From NCBI RefSeq assembly GCF_900185645.1, contig NZ_FYAM01000027.1, forward strand, positions 1 to 64,000: a stretch of DNA of 64,000 nt. The letters are read 5' to 3'. The first letter of the stretch is position 1; each line of letters opens with the position of its first letter. Position numbers and translations under genes: made by a program. The notes beneath the pieces were generated by a model. It had not been told where the DNA came from. It made no database searches and saw only the letters and a list, made by a program, of their open reading frames with translations. This DNA is from Clostridium sp. BSD9I1 (lineage in GTDB: Bacteria > Bacillota > Clostridia > Clostridiales > Clostridiaceae). Of the stretch, positions 1 through 7,922 are shown one piece after another.

Positions 1-185
1 TGCTGGGTAGCTATGTCAGGACGGGATAAACGCTGAAAGCATCTAAGCGTGAAGCCCACCTCAAGATGAGATTTCCCATAGCGTAAGCTAGTAAGACCCC
101 TTGAAGAACACAAGGTTGATAGGTCAGAGGTGTAAGTGCAGTAATGCATTCAGCTGACTGATACTAATAGGTCGAGGGCTTGATC
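1..185 (+). rRNA. 23S ribosomal RNA, 3' end (partial)
   Basis: This is the last part of a 23S rRNA gene, cut by the left edge of the window. The conserved 3' region is visible: the segment around the words ACTGATACTAATAGGTCGAG, which ends domain VI. A 5S gene and a tRNA follow at once, as in a typical rRNA operon. The exact 3' end is estimated by similarity to other Firmicutes and may be a few bases off. Confidence 0.95.
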
Positions 186-238
186 TAGAATTTTAGTACT
201 CTGTGCAATTTTGAAAGAACATAGTTCTTTCTATAATA

Positions 239-355
239 TCTGGTGATTATGGCTTGAAGGTAACACCCGTACCCATTCCGAACACGAAGGTTAAGCTTCA
301 AAGCGCCAATGGTACTGCCGGGGAGGCCCGGTGGGAGAGTAGGTCGTTGCCAGAT
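239..355 (+). rRNA. 5S ribosomal RNA
   Basis: Complete 5S rRNA of about 117 nt. The ends pair with each other (TCTGG at 239-243 with CCAGA at 350-354). The conserved CCCATTCCGAACACG loop region lies near 272-288. It sits only about 50 nt after the 23S gene and is followed directly by tRNA-Asn, so all three are probably cut from one transcript. Confidence 0.95.
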
Positions 356-363
356 AAATTTAT

Positions 364-438
<75 letters not shown>

Positions 439-474
439 TTTTTATTTATAATTAAATATATGATTGATAATATT

Positions 475-517
475 AGTCTAAGATTACATTATATTTTGTA
501 ATTTTAGGCTTTTTTTA
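475..517 (+). terminator. rRNA operon terminator
   Basis: A 14-bp stem with two G-U pairs (475-488 with 497-510) is followed by a run of seven T. It is the first strong intrinsic terminator after tRNA-Asn, so it probably ends the rRNA-tRNA transcript. The rest of the gap up to the next gene (518-699) is very AT-rich; I see no clear promoter there. Confidence 0.85.
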
Positions 518-699
518 TCTTTAAGATACAAATAATATAATAATACTAATATATTTTAAATTTGTTGCATAATAATATCAAGTATGGAAAAAAATATAAT
601 ATCAAATAATTTTGAAAATTATATTTTTTCTAAAGGATTTTTTATTCTTTGATAGAATATATAAAACAAAGACAAAAAGTATGTTAGGGGGCATTGCTT

Positions 700-2784
700 A
701 TGAAAGAGTATAAAACAAGAAACTTGAGAAACTTAGGTATTATAGGGCACAGTGGTTCAGGTAAGACAACTCTTGCAGATGCAATATTATATCGTACCAA
801 ATCTGTAGATAGATTTGGAAAAGTAGATGAGGAAAGTAGCATATTTGATTATGATACGGAAGAAAGAAAAAGGAGAATATCAATTTCTACTGCAGTAGCT
901 AATTGTGAGTGGGATGATATAAAAATCAACTTAGTAGATATGCCAGGATACTTTGACTTTGTAGGAGAAATGATAGAAGGTTTGAGAGCTATAGATGTAG
1001 CACTTATAGTGCTTTCAGGATCATCTGGAGTTCAAGTAGGAACAGAAAAAGCATGGGAATATGTAAATGAGCATAATCTTTCTAGAGCATTTTATATAAA
1101 TAAGTTAGATAGAGAAAATAGCAATTTCCAAAAATGTTTATTAGAGTTAAAGGATAGGTTTGGTATATCAGTGGTTCCAATTCAGTATCCAATAGGAGAA
1201 GAGAGTGGATTTCAAGGAGTTGTGAATGTTATTTCCAATAAAGCTATGATATATAACCCTAAAAAAGATGATATAGAAGAAGCAGATGTGCCACCTGAAT
1301 TATATGACAAGGTTAAAGAATGTAAAAACATGATAATGGAGGCAGTTGCAGAAACAAATGAGGAACTTTTAGATAAGTATTTTAGTGAAGGTGAACTAAG
1401 CGAAGAAGAAATATTTAGAGGATTAATAAATGGATGTGCTAGTGGTGAAATAGCTCCTGTTATGTGTGGATCTGCTTTAACTGGAAAAGGTGTAAAGACA
1501 TTAATTGATGATATAATAGAGTGTTTCCCATGTCCAGAAGACATATCAGCTATAAAGGCTAAAAGTGTAAAAGATAATAAGGAAATAGAGGTAAAGATTT
1601 CTGAAGATGGACCATTTTCAGCTTTTATATTTAAAACTATTGCAGATCCATTCATAGGAAAGTTATCAATGTTTAGAGTTATTACAGGTAAAGCAAGTCC
1701 AGATATTATGGCGTACAATAGTAATAAAGATAAACAAGAAAAGTTAGGCGCACTGTATTTTATGAAAGGGAAGCAGCAAGTTAACACTGATAGTATAATA
1801 GCTGGAGATATAGGGGCAGTTGCAAAACTTCAATATACTAGCACAGGAGATACGTTATGTGATAGTAATTGTCGAATAATATTTGAAGAGATAAAATTCC
1901 CACACCCTTCAATGGCTATGTCTGTAATTCCTAAATCTAAGAATGATGAAGATAAGATCTCTAGTGGCTTGAACAGGCTATTAGAAGAAGATCCTACATT
2001 TAATATTTCAAGGGATTTGGAGTATGCAGAAACAATAATCTCAGGAACAGGAGAAACTCACCTAGAAGTTATAGCAAATAAATTAAAAAATAAGTTTGGG
2101 GTTGAGGTAACTCTTGAAACGCCTAAAGTTGCCTACAGGGAAACTATAAGAAAAATCTCTGATGTACAAGGAAAGCATAAAAAGCAATCCGGTGGACACG
2201 GGCAGTATGGAGATGTGAAGGTAAAATTTGAACCAAGATCTGATGGAGATGAACTAGAATTTGTAGATCAAGTTGTAGGCGGGGTAGTACCAAGGCAGTA
2301 TATACCAGCAGTAGAAAAAGGACTTAGAGAATGCATACAGCATGGTGTATTAGCTGGATATCCTATGATAAGACTTAAAGCTACTTTGCATGATGGTTCT
2401 TACCATCCAGTAGATTCATCAGAAATGGCATTTAAAATGGCAGCATCTTTAGCATATAAAAAGGGTATTCAAGATGCTGAGCCAGTACTACTAGAACCTG
2501 TAATGCATGTAGAAATATTAATACCTGACGAATATATGGGAGATATAATAGGAGATTTAAATAAAAAGAGAGGTAGAGTTCTTGGTATGGAACAGTCGGG
2601 TAAAAACCAGAAGGTTATAGCAGAAGTTCCACAAGCTGAGATGTTTAAATATGCAACTGATTTAAGATCACTAACTCAAGCAAAAGGAAGCTTTATTATG
2701 AGGTTTGAAAGGTATGATGAAGTTCCTCATTTAGAAGCACTTAAAATAATTGAAGAGAGAAAAAAGGAAAAGGAAGCTTTATAA
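700..2784 (+). CDS. EF-G-like translational GTPase
   Basis: A 694-residue GTPase with the full EF-G domain order: G domain, domain II, then domains III-V ending in an EF-G C-terminal fold. The P-loop GHSGSGKT is at residues 16-23, DMPG near 82 and NKLD near 135. It is not the main EF-G: that gene is at 37324, and this protein has HSGSGKT where canonical EF-G has HIDAGKT, and RRISIS in switch I. It belongs to the EF-G-like paralogue group (relatives of EF-G2 and FusA2), whose role is poorly defined. I start it at ATG 700, 8 nt after TAGGGGG; a TTG at 694 is too close to that SD. It is alone between two terminators. Confidence 0.9.
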   Translation: MKEYKTRNLRNLGIIGHSGSGKTTLADAILYRTKSVDRFGKVDEESSIFDYDTEERKRRISISTAVANCEWDDIKINLVDMPGYFDFVGEMIEGLRAIDVALIVLSGSSGVQVGTEKAWEYVNEHNLSRAFYINKLDRENSNFQKCLLELKDRFGISVVPIQYPIGEESGFQGVVNVISNKAMIYNPKKDDIEEADVPPELYDKVKECKNMIMEAVAETNEELLDKYFSEGELSEEEIFRGLINGCASGEIAPVMCGSALTGKGVKTLIDDIIECFPCPEDISAIKAKSVKDNKEIEVKISEDGPFSAFIFKTIADPFIGKLSMFRVITGKASPDIMAYNSNKDKQEKLGALYFMKGKQQVNTDSIIAGDIGAVAKLQYTSTGDTLCDSNCRIIFEEIKFPHPSMAMSVIPKSKNDEDKISSGLNRLLEEDPTFNISRDLEYAETIISGTGETHLEVIANKLKNKFGVEVTLETPKVAYRETIRKISDVQGKHKKQSGGHGQYGDVKVKFEPRSDGDELEFVDQVVGGVVPRQYIPAVEKGLRECIQHGVLAGYPMIRLKATLHDGSYHPVDSSEMAFKMAASLAYKKGIQDAEPVLLEPVMHVEILIPDEYMGDIIGDLNKKRGRVLGMEQSGKNQKVIAEVPQAEMFKYATDLRSLTQAKGSFIMRFERYDEVPHLEALKIIEERKKEKEAL

Positions 2785-2797
2785 AATGAAAATTGAA

Positions 2798-2827
2798 ATC
2801 CGGTATATATTATATACCGGATTTTTT
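2798..2827 (+). terminator. Bidirectional terminator between EF-G-like gene and rubrerythrin
   Basis: Near-perfect stem ATCCGGTATATA / TATATACCGGAT followed by TTTTTT. It ends the plus-strand EF-G-like gene. It lies 2 nt beyond the stop codon of the convergent rubrerythrin gene and may also end that transcript, though the T run on that side is weaker. Confidence 0.85.
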
Positions 2828-2828
2828 A

Positions 2829-3416
2829 TTAATAATTTTCACAAAATACTTCGAAGTAATCTTTTGGATGATTACATGAAGGACATACATTAGGAGCTTC
2901 TATGCCTTCATGGATATATCCACAATTATTACATTTCCATAAAACAATTTCATCTTTTTTAAATACTGTATCATTCTCTATATTGTTAAGCAATTTTTTA
3001 AATCTCGCTTCATGTCTTTCTTCAACCTTACTAATATTTTTGAAGCTTAAAGCTATTTCCTTAAATCCTTCTTCTTCTGCAATTCTAGCAAATTCAGGAT
3101 ATGCTTTAGAATGTTCTTCATGCTCTCCGGCAACAGCATAGCTTAGATTTTCTTTTGTAGTACCAAGTCCTACAGGATAATCTGCAGTAATAGTTACAGC
3201 TTCGCCATTTAAATCTTTATTTAAATGTTTAAAGAACACTTTTGCATGTTCTTTTTCATTTTCAGCGGTTTCCATAAATATATTGGAAATTTGAACATAG
3301 CCTTCCTTTTTAGCTGTAGATGCATAGTATGTATATCTGGTTCTAGCTTGTGATTCACCAGCGAAAGCCTTTAATAAATTCTCAGCAGTTTTAGTTCCCT
3401 TTAATGATTTTTCCAT
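2829..3416 (-). CDS. rbr: Rubrerythrin
   Basis: A 195-residue rubrerythrin: an N-terminal ferritin-like four-helix diiron domain (about 1-140, with the repeated E..H ligands in FMETAENEKEHA and KVEERHEARF) and a C-terminal rubredoxin domain with a CNNCG...CPSC iron site (about 160-185). The family acts as a cytoplasmic NADH-linked peroxidase that protects anaerobes from hydrogen peroxide. The start is supported by an SD GAGGAGGGTA just upstream on the minus strand. It is a single-gene unit opposed to its neighbours. Confidence 0.95.
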   Translation of the reverse strand: MEKSLKGTKTAENLLKAFAGESQARTRYTYYASTAKKEGYVQISNIFMETAENEKEHAKVFFKHLNKDLNGEAVTITADYPVGLGTTKENLSYAVAGEHEEHSKAYPEFARIAEEEGFKEIALSFKNISKVEERHEARFKKLLNNIENDTVFKKDEIVLWKCNNCGYIHEGIEAPNVCPSCNHPKDYFEVFCENY

Positions 3417-3601
3417 ATATTACCCTCCTCAAATTTTGATATAATAAATATTGTTAGGAAAATTATAACACTAATCTGTAAAAAAAATAAGTGAAATTTC
3501 AGTAAATTATATAAGAATTCATCCTTATTAAAATATATTGGTATATTTTCAATTTTGTTTACAAAAGCTAACTAAGAGGAAAAGAGGAAGGGAGTTATTT
3601 T

Positions 3602-3847
3602 ATGTCAGATTTTAGGCTAGATATAAGAGATAGGATAATATTGGAGGATTATAGCGTGTTGTATGATTACATGGATATTCCATCAGAAAATGATAGACTT
3701 ACTATAAATATAAAAAATAATGAAAGCGAAGATATAGATTTACTATGCAAAATTTTATTGGATAAAGGATTTGATATAATAAATGAAAATAGAGATGATG
3801 ATTGGAATTGTAATATAATAGCAAATAGAAGAAATAAATTACATTAA
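3602..3847 (+). CDS. Small acidic protein of unknown function
   Basis: An 81-residue, acidic, Asp/Asn/Ile-rich protein that I do not recognise. It has no signal peptide, membrane segment or cysteine cluster; its only cysteines are two isolated ones. ATG 3602 follows a good SD (GAAGGGAG), which argues for real translation. It reads with alternating short beta-like and helical segments, so a small globular domain is plausible. A promoter-like extended -10 starts just after its stop, so glucokinase may be transcribed separately. Confidence 0.7.
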   Translation: MSDFRLDIRDRIILEDYSVLYDYMDIPSENDRLTINIKNNESEDIDLLCKILLDKGFDIINENRDDDWNCNIIANRRNKLH

Positions 3848-3852
3848 AGCTA

Positions 3853-3861
3853 TGATATAAT
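3853..3861 (+). promoter_or_regulatory. Extended -10 promoter element upstream of glucokinase
   Basis: TGATATAAT at 3853-3861 matches the TGnTATAAT extended -10. No good -35 is visible at the right distance, which is usual for this class. It lies 33 nt before the ATG of the ROK kinase gene. Confidence 0.5.
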
Positions 3862-3893
3862 AAATATCAATTATTAAATTTGGGGGAAGGGTT

Positions 3894-4850
3894 ATGAATA
3901 AGGAATTTGTAATAGGGATAGATTTAGGTGGAACTAAAATAAATACGGCTATAGTGGATTTTCAAGGGAATATAATTAAACAGATTAATATTCCAACATT
4001 AGCAAGTGAGGGAGAGAATGTAGTTTTAAATAGAATTATTAAAACTATAGATGAAGTTTTAAACAAATCTCAAATTAAAATTGAAAATATTAGGGCAATA
4101 GGTATAGGTGCACCAGGGCCATTGGATTCAAAGGAGGGAATAATAATTACTACACCCAATTTGCCCTTTAAAAACTTTAATATTATAAATCCAATAAAAA
4201 AAATATACAATATAAATACTTATATAGATAATGATGGGAATGTGGCAGCTATAGGAGAACATACATTTGGAGCAGGAAAGGGTTCTAACAATATGATATA
4301 CATTACAGTAAGTACAGGTATAGGAGGAGGAGCTATATTAAATGGCAATATATATAGAGGAAATACCTGTAATGCTTTAGAGGTAGGGCATATGACATTA
4401 GATCCTAAAGGACCATTATGTAATTGTGGAAATTACGGATGTGCTGAGGTTTTAGCTTCTGGCACATCCATAGGAAGACAAGGAAGACAAGCTATAGAAA
4501 AAAAAGTGATAACTAGTTTAAGTAAGTATTCTGATATTACAGCATATGAGGTGTTTAATGAAGCAAAAAATGGTGATAAGGTATGCAGTGAAATAGTTAA
4601 TAAAAGTTTAAATTACTTGGGAATTTGTATAGCAAATTTAGTTAGTATCTTTGATCCAGAAGTTGTAATAATAGGGGGAGGGGTATCCAAGGCTGGCGAA
4701 GTAGTTTTTAATACTGTAAAAAATGTAGTGAAAATGAGGTGCTTTAAGATTCTTGCTGATTCTTGTGAAATACTTCCTGCAAGGTTAAGTACTAACTCAG
4801 GAGTAATAGGAGCAGCGGCACTTGCGTTAAGGGAGGAGAATATATTATGA
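3894..4850 (+). CDS. glcK: ROK-family glucokinase
   Basis: A 318-residue sugar kinase of the ROK family, probably phosphorylating glucose with ATP at the entry to glycolysis. The N-terminal ATP phosphate loop is IDLGGTKI (about 9-16). The sugar site and catalytic Asp lie in DNDGN, and the ROK zinc motif CNCGNYGCAE lies mid-protein (around 180). A second nucleotide motif, IIGGGV, is near 262. ATG 3894 follows GGGGGAAGGG. The end overlaps the next gene by 4 nt, so the two are co-translated. ROK enzymes differ in sugar preference; glucose is inferred from length and motif pattern. Confidence 0.88.
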   Translation: MNKEFVIGIDLGGTKINTAIVDFQGNIIKQINIPTLASEGENVVLNRIIKTIDEVLNKSQIKIENIRAIGIGAPGPLDSKEGIIITTPNLPFKNFNIINPIKKIYNINTYIDNDGNVAAIGEHTFGAGKGSNNMIYITVSTGIGGGAILNGNIYRGNTCNALEVGHMTLDPKGPLCNCGNYGCAEVLASGTSIGRQGRQAIEKKVITSLSKYSDITAYEVFNEAKNGDKVCSEIVNKSLNYLGICIANLVSIFDPEVVIIGGGVSKAGEVVFNTVKNVVKMRCFKILADSCEILPARLSTNSGVIGAAALALREENIL

Positions 4851-5482
4851 CAACCACTATATATATAACTAGGCATGGGCAAACTGAGTGGAATGTAGAG
4901 AAAAGAATGCAGGGATGGAGCGATTCTCCGCTTACGGAATTAGGAATTCAGCAGGCAAAGTGGCTTGAGGAGAGATTAAAGGATACTAAATTAGATGTCA
5001 TATATTCGAGTCCTATTAATAGAGCTTTGAGCACAGCTAATATAGTGAATAGTAAGAGGAATATACCTCTTTACACAGATTCAAGACTTAGAGAAATTAA
5101 TATGGGGATATGGGAAGGTTTAACTCAAGATCAAATAGAAAAACTTTATAGTAAAGAGTTATATAATTTCTGGAATGCACCTAAATTATACAAGCCATAT
5201 AGTGGAGAGACATTTTTTCAGGTAAGACAAAGAACAAAAGAACTAGTAAAAGAGATTATAAGTGAAAACATTGGAAAAGATATATTAATAGTAACACATA
5301 CAATTACATTAAAAGCTATAATGAGTTTTTTTCAAAATGCATTAATAGAGGATTTTTGGAGTCCTCCATTCATTCATCCTACAAGTTTAACCATAGTGAG
5401 AGCAGAAAATGAAAGATTTGAAGTACTATTAAATGCAGATAGTTCACATTTAAGAAACTTGAAAGAAGTAAAAACTATATAA
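4847..5482 (+). CDS. Histidine phosphatase family protein (phosphoglycerate mutase-like)
   Basis: A 211-residue member of the branched histidine phosphatase group. The catalytic RHGQTEWN motif starts near residue 9, and the second histidine is in IVTHT near 150. The family includes cofactor-dependent phosphoglycerate mutases, CobC and various small-molecule phosphatases. The sequence here (GWSDSPLTELG, then EINMGIWEGLT) fits the broad-specificity GpmB/CobC-like group rather than a glycolytic mutase. It overlaps the glucokinase stop in an ATGA, with SD GGAGGAG inside that gene. A link to sugar phosphate metabolism is suggested only by this coupling. Confidence 0.85.
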   Translation: MTTTIYITRHGQTEWNVEKRMQGWSDSPLTELGIQQAKWLEERLKDTKLDVIYSSPINRALSTANIVNSKRNIPLYTDSRLREINMGIWEGLTQDQIEKLYSKELYNFWNAPKLYKPYSGETFFQVRQRTKELVKEIISENIGKDILIVTHTITLKAIMSFFQNALIEDFWSPPFIHPTSLTIVRAENERFEVLLNADSSHLRNLKEVKTI

Positions 5483-5509
5483 TAAAGGTAAGGGGTGTAA
5501 ATTATAACC

Positions 5510-6691
5510 ATGACGGAGAGATTATATTATACTAATCCATATATTGAAGAATGGAATGCTAGCATAAAAGAAGTATTTCAAGAGGATGGTAAGTTTTATG
5601 TAATTTTAGATAAAACAGCATTTTTTCCAGGGGGAGGAGGCCAGCCTGAAGATAGAGGGTTCATAGATGGGTTAGAGGTAAAAAGTGTGTTTGAAAGAGA
5701 AAAAGAAATAATTCATGTTTTAGAAGAGAAGCCTGATTTAGCAGAAGTAAAATGTAAGCTTGATTTTTCAAAAAGGTTTTATTATATGCAGCAGCATGCA
5801 GGGGAACATTTGTTATCAGCGGTATTATACGATATTTATGGTACTCAAAATGATGGGTTTCACATGGGGGATGAGTATACAACTATTGATAATTCAATTA
5901 AAAACTTTACAGATGATATGATAAATGAAGTAGAAAAAAGGGCAAATGATTATATATATAAGGATATAGCTATTATAGATTATTTTGTAGACTATGAAAA
6001 AGTCTCTAATTTAAATTTAAGAAAACCATGCACCGTAGAAGAAGATATAAGGATAGTGGAAATACAAGGAATAGATCGTATAGCGTGTTGTGGAACCCAT
6101 GTAAGAAGCACAGGTCAAATAGGATTAATAAAAATAGTTAAGATTGAAAATTATAAGGGAATGACTAGGATATATTTTAAGTGTGGACAAAAAGCTTTTG
6201 AGGACTATCAACAAAAGCATAAGATTGTAGCAACTTTAAATAGAAATTATTCATCTACTGATAGGGGAATTTTAGATAAAGTAACTAATGAAAGTTTACA
6301 GGTAAAGGTACTATCTAAGCAAGTAAAAGAACTTAAAGAAAAGTTAATGGAATTTCGTGCTCAAGATATAGTTAAGGAAGTAAATAATTTAACATTATTT
6401 AAGACCTTTAACGAAGAAACCTTTGAGGAAATTCAAATTATTAATAGATTTATTATGGCCAAAAGCCATAGTATAAATATATTAGTTTCAAAAAAAGATA
6501 AGAAAGTAATATTATCTCATGATGGAACATTTGACTTGAATTGCGGAAAAGTCTTTAAAGAAAATATAAGTAATTTTCAGGGAAGAGGTGGCGGTGGTGA
6601 TAAACATTGCCAAGGTGGTTTTCTTAAAGAAGAGGATTTAAATAAGTTTAGTGAGTTTTTAAGCTATAAGATTAGTAAATATATTAAATAA
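5510..6691 (+). CDS. Alanyl-tRNA editing protein (AlaX-type, with DHHA1-like C-terminus)
   Basis: A 393-residue free-standing relative of the editing half of alanyl-tRNA synthetase. It probably hydrolyses Ser- or Gly-tRNA(Ala) in trans. Editing zinc ligands are visible as HAGEH (about 97-101) and CCGTH (about 193-197). A central coiled-coil-like stretch follows (about 265-295), then a DHHA1-like C-terminal domain ending in FQGRGGGG. The aminoacylation domain is absent, and the length fits the longer AlaX class. ATG 5510 lies 12 nt after AAGGGGTG, a long spacing; the in-frame GTG in that SD is followed by a stop, so ATG is the only standard start. Confidence 0.88.
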   Translation: MTERLYYTNPYIEEWNASIKEVFQEDGKFYVILDKTAFFPGGGGQPEDRGFIDGLEVKSVFEREKEIIHVLEEKPDLAEVKCKLDFSKRFYYMQQHAGEHLLSAVLYDIYGTQNDGFHMGDEYTTIDNSIKNFTDDMINEVEKRANDYIYKDIAIIDYFVDYEKVSNLNLRKPCTVEEDIRIVEIQGIDRIACCGTHVRSTGQIGLIKIVKIENYKGMTRIYFKCGQKAFEDYQQKHKIVATLNRNYSSTDRGILDKVTNESLQVKVLSKQVKELKEKLMEFRAQDIVKEVNNLTLFKTFNEETFEEIQIINRFIMAKSHSINILVSKKDKKVILSHDGTFDLNCGKVFKENISNFQGRGGGGDKHCQGGFLKEEDLNKFSEFLSYKISKYIK

Positions 6692-6818
6692 ACTTTGATT
6701 TGTTTATTGACTAGAGTATATAAAATTCAAATTATGAGAAAATAATAGTTTTTAAGAGAAAATGTTAACTAATTTACTATAAATGGCATAGAAATCTATA
6801 ATTTTATTTATTTGAATA

Positions 6819-6845
6819 TTGCATTTAAGTAAGTAAAATTATAAT
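6819..6845 (+). promoter_or_regulatory. Promoter of the ctsR operon
   Basis: A TATAAT -10 at 6840-6845 with a TTGCAT -35 at 6819-6824. The spacing of 15 is short. The predicted start site falls at the edge of the CtsR box that follows, as expected for a repressed vegetative promoter. Confidence 0.55.
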
Positions 6846-6855
6846 ATTTAATTAA

Positions 6856-6872
6856 AGTCAAAGAAAGTCAAA
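6856..6872 (+). promoter_or_regulatory. CtsR operator
   Basis: AGTCAAA-GAA-AGTCAAA is an exact fit to the known CtsR heptad direct repeat (RGTCAAA-NAN-RGTCAAA). It lies 10 nt after the -10 and 3 nt before the SD of ctsR itself. CtsR bound here would block initiation of the ctsR-mcsA-mcsB-clpC transcript. Only this one box is visible in the window. Confidence 0.92.
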
Positions 6873-6888
6873 GTCAGGGGGTGCAAAC

Positions 6889-7347
6889 GTGGCAAGGCTA
6901 TCTGATATTATCGAAGAGTTTATTAAACAATTATTGCAAGATAACGATGAAAGTGAATTGCAAATTCAACGTAATGAATTGGCTAATTATTTTAGATGTG
7001 CCCCTTCTCAAATAAATTATGTTCTTACTACCAGATTTACTACGGATAGGGGATATTATGTAGAAAGTAAAAGGGGGGGCGGAGGCTGCATAATAATTAA
7101 ACATGTGGATTTTAGCCATAATAAAAAGCTTATGCAGGCTGTAAATTTACAAATAGGGGATAGTATCACTTTTGACAAATCTTTAAAAATAATAAATTAT
7201 TTACAAGAGAATGATTTAGTCTCTGAGAGAGAGGCTTATATCATGAAAATGGCTATTAATGATAGAAATTTGAATTTATTACAAGAAAATAAAAATACAT
7301 TTAGAGCAGAGTTATTAAAAAGTATGCTATCTGTTTTATCAGTTTAG
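6889..7347 (+). CDS. ctsR: Transcriptional repressor CtsR
   Basis: A 152-residue CtsR, the heat-shock repressor of class III genes. The N-terminal winged helix (about 1-70) includes the wing RGGGG near 62-66; the glycine loop is the known heat sensor in Bacillus. The C-terminal part (about 75-150) is the dimerisation region recognised by McsB and ClpC. GTG 6889 lies 5 nt after AGGGGGTG. First gene of a four-gene operon; autoregulation follows from the operator just upstream. Confidence 0.96.
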   Translation: MARLSDIIEEFIKQLLQDNDESELQIQRNELANYFRCAPSQINYVLTTRFTTDRGYYVESKRGGGGCIIIKHVDFSHNKKLMQAVNLQIGDSITFDKSLKIINYLQENDLVSEREAYIMKMAINDRNLNLLQENKNTFRAELLKSMLSVLSV

Positions 7348-7398
7348 TAAGCAATAATTTTAAATATGAATAAAGTTTTATTTTAGGAGGCAATAGTT

Positions 7399-7914
7399 AT
7401 GATGTGTGAAGTATGTAAAAGCAATGAAGCTTATGTACACATAACTAAAATAGTTAATGGAGTAAAACAGGAGCTAAATTTATGTGAATCGTGTGCTAAG
7501 CAGTTTCAAGGGATGGCTTACCCGGGAAATATAAATGTAAACTCTCCTTTTAGCTTTCAGCAATTAATAGGATTAATAATAGAAGGGGTTAATTATTCAT
7601 CTTCTTTAGATAAAAGTTCTAATATAAAATGCGAAAAATGTGGAACCACATATAAAGATTTTAAAGAAAATGGGTTTTTAGGATGTGGTGAGTGTTATAA
7701 AAATTTCAAGAGTTCCACCATTCCTGTAATAAAAAGAGTACAAGGAAGTATAGAGCATAAAGGCAAAATTCCGTGTAAACAAGGCAAAGAAATAATAAAC
7801 AAAAGAAGAATGCTTGAATTAAAGGAAGAACTTAAAAAAACTATAGAATCCGAGGAATATGAAAAGGCAGCAGAAATTAGAGATTTAATAAGAGAGATGG
7901 AAAAGGAAGGGTAG
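7399..7914 (+). CDS. mcsA: McsA, zinc-binding activator of McsB
   Basis: A 171-residue protein with pairs of CxxC zinc motifs (CEVC at 3-6, CESC near 27, CEKC near 82, CGEC near 99) and a C-terminal UVR-like helical hairpin (about 135-170). In Bacillus it binds and activates the arginine kinase McsB and tunes CtsR activity. ATG 7399 is 8 nt after AGGAGG; the next codon is also ATG. The stop lies 8 nt before mcsB, whose SD overlaps the end of this gene. Confidence 0.94.
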   Translation: MMCEVCKSNEAYVHITKIVNGVKQELNLCESCAKQFQGMAYPGNINVNSPFSFQQLIGLIIEGVNYSSSLDKSSNIKCEKCGTTYKDFKENGFLGCGECYKNFKSSTIPVIKRVQGSIEHKGKIPCKQGKEIINKRRMLELKEELKKTIESEEYEKAAEIRDLIREMEKEG

Positions 7915-7922
7915 GGATTAGG

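Noticed and set aside
1212-1787. 191-codon minus-strand frame inside the EF-G-like gene
   Set aside because: Antisense shadow with low-complexity Ser/Leu/Ile-rich product, no SD and no known motif; the plus-strand gene is certain.
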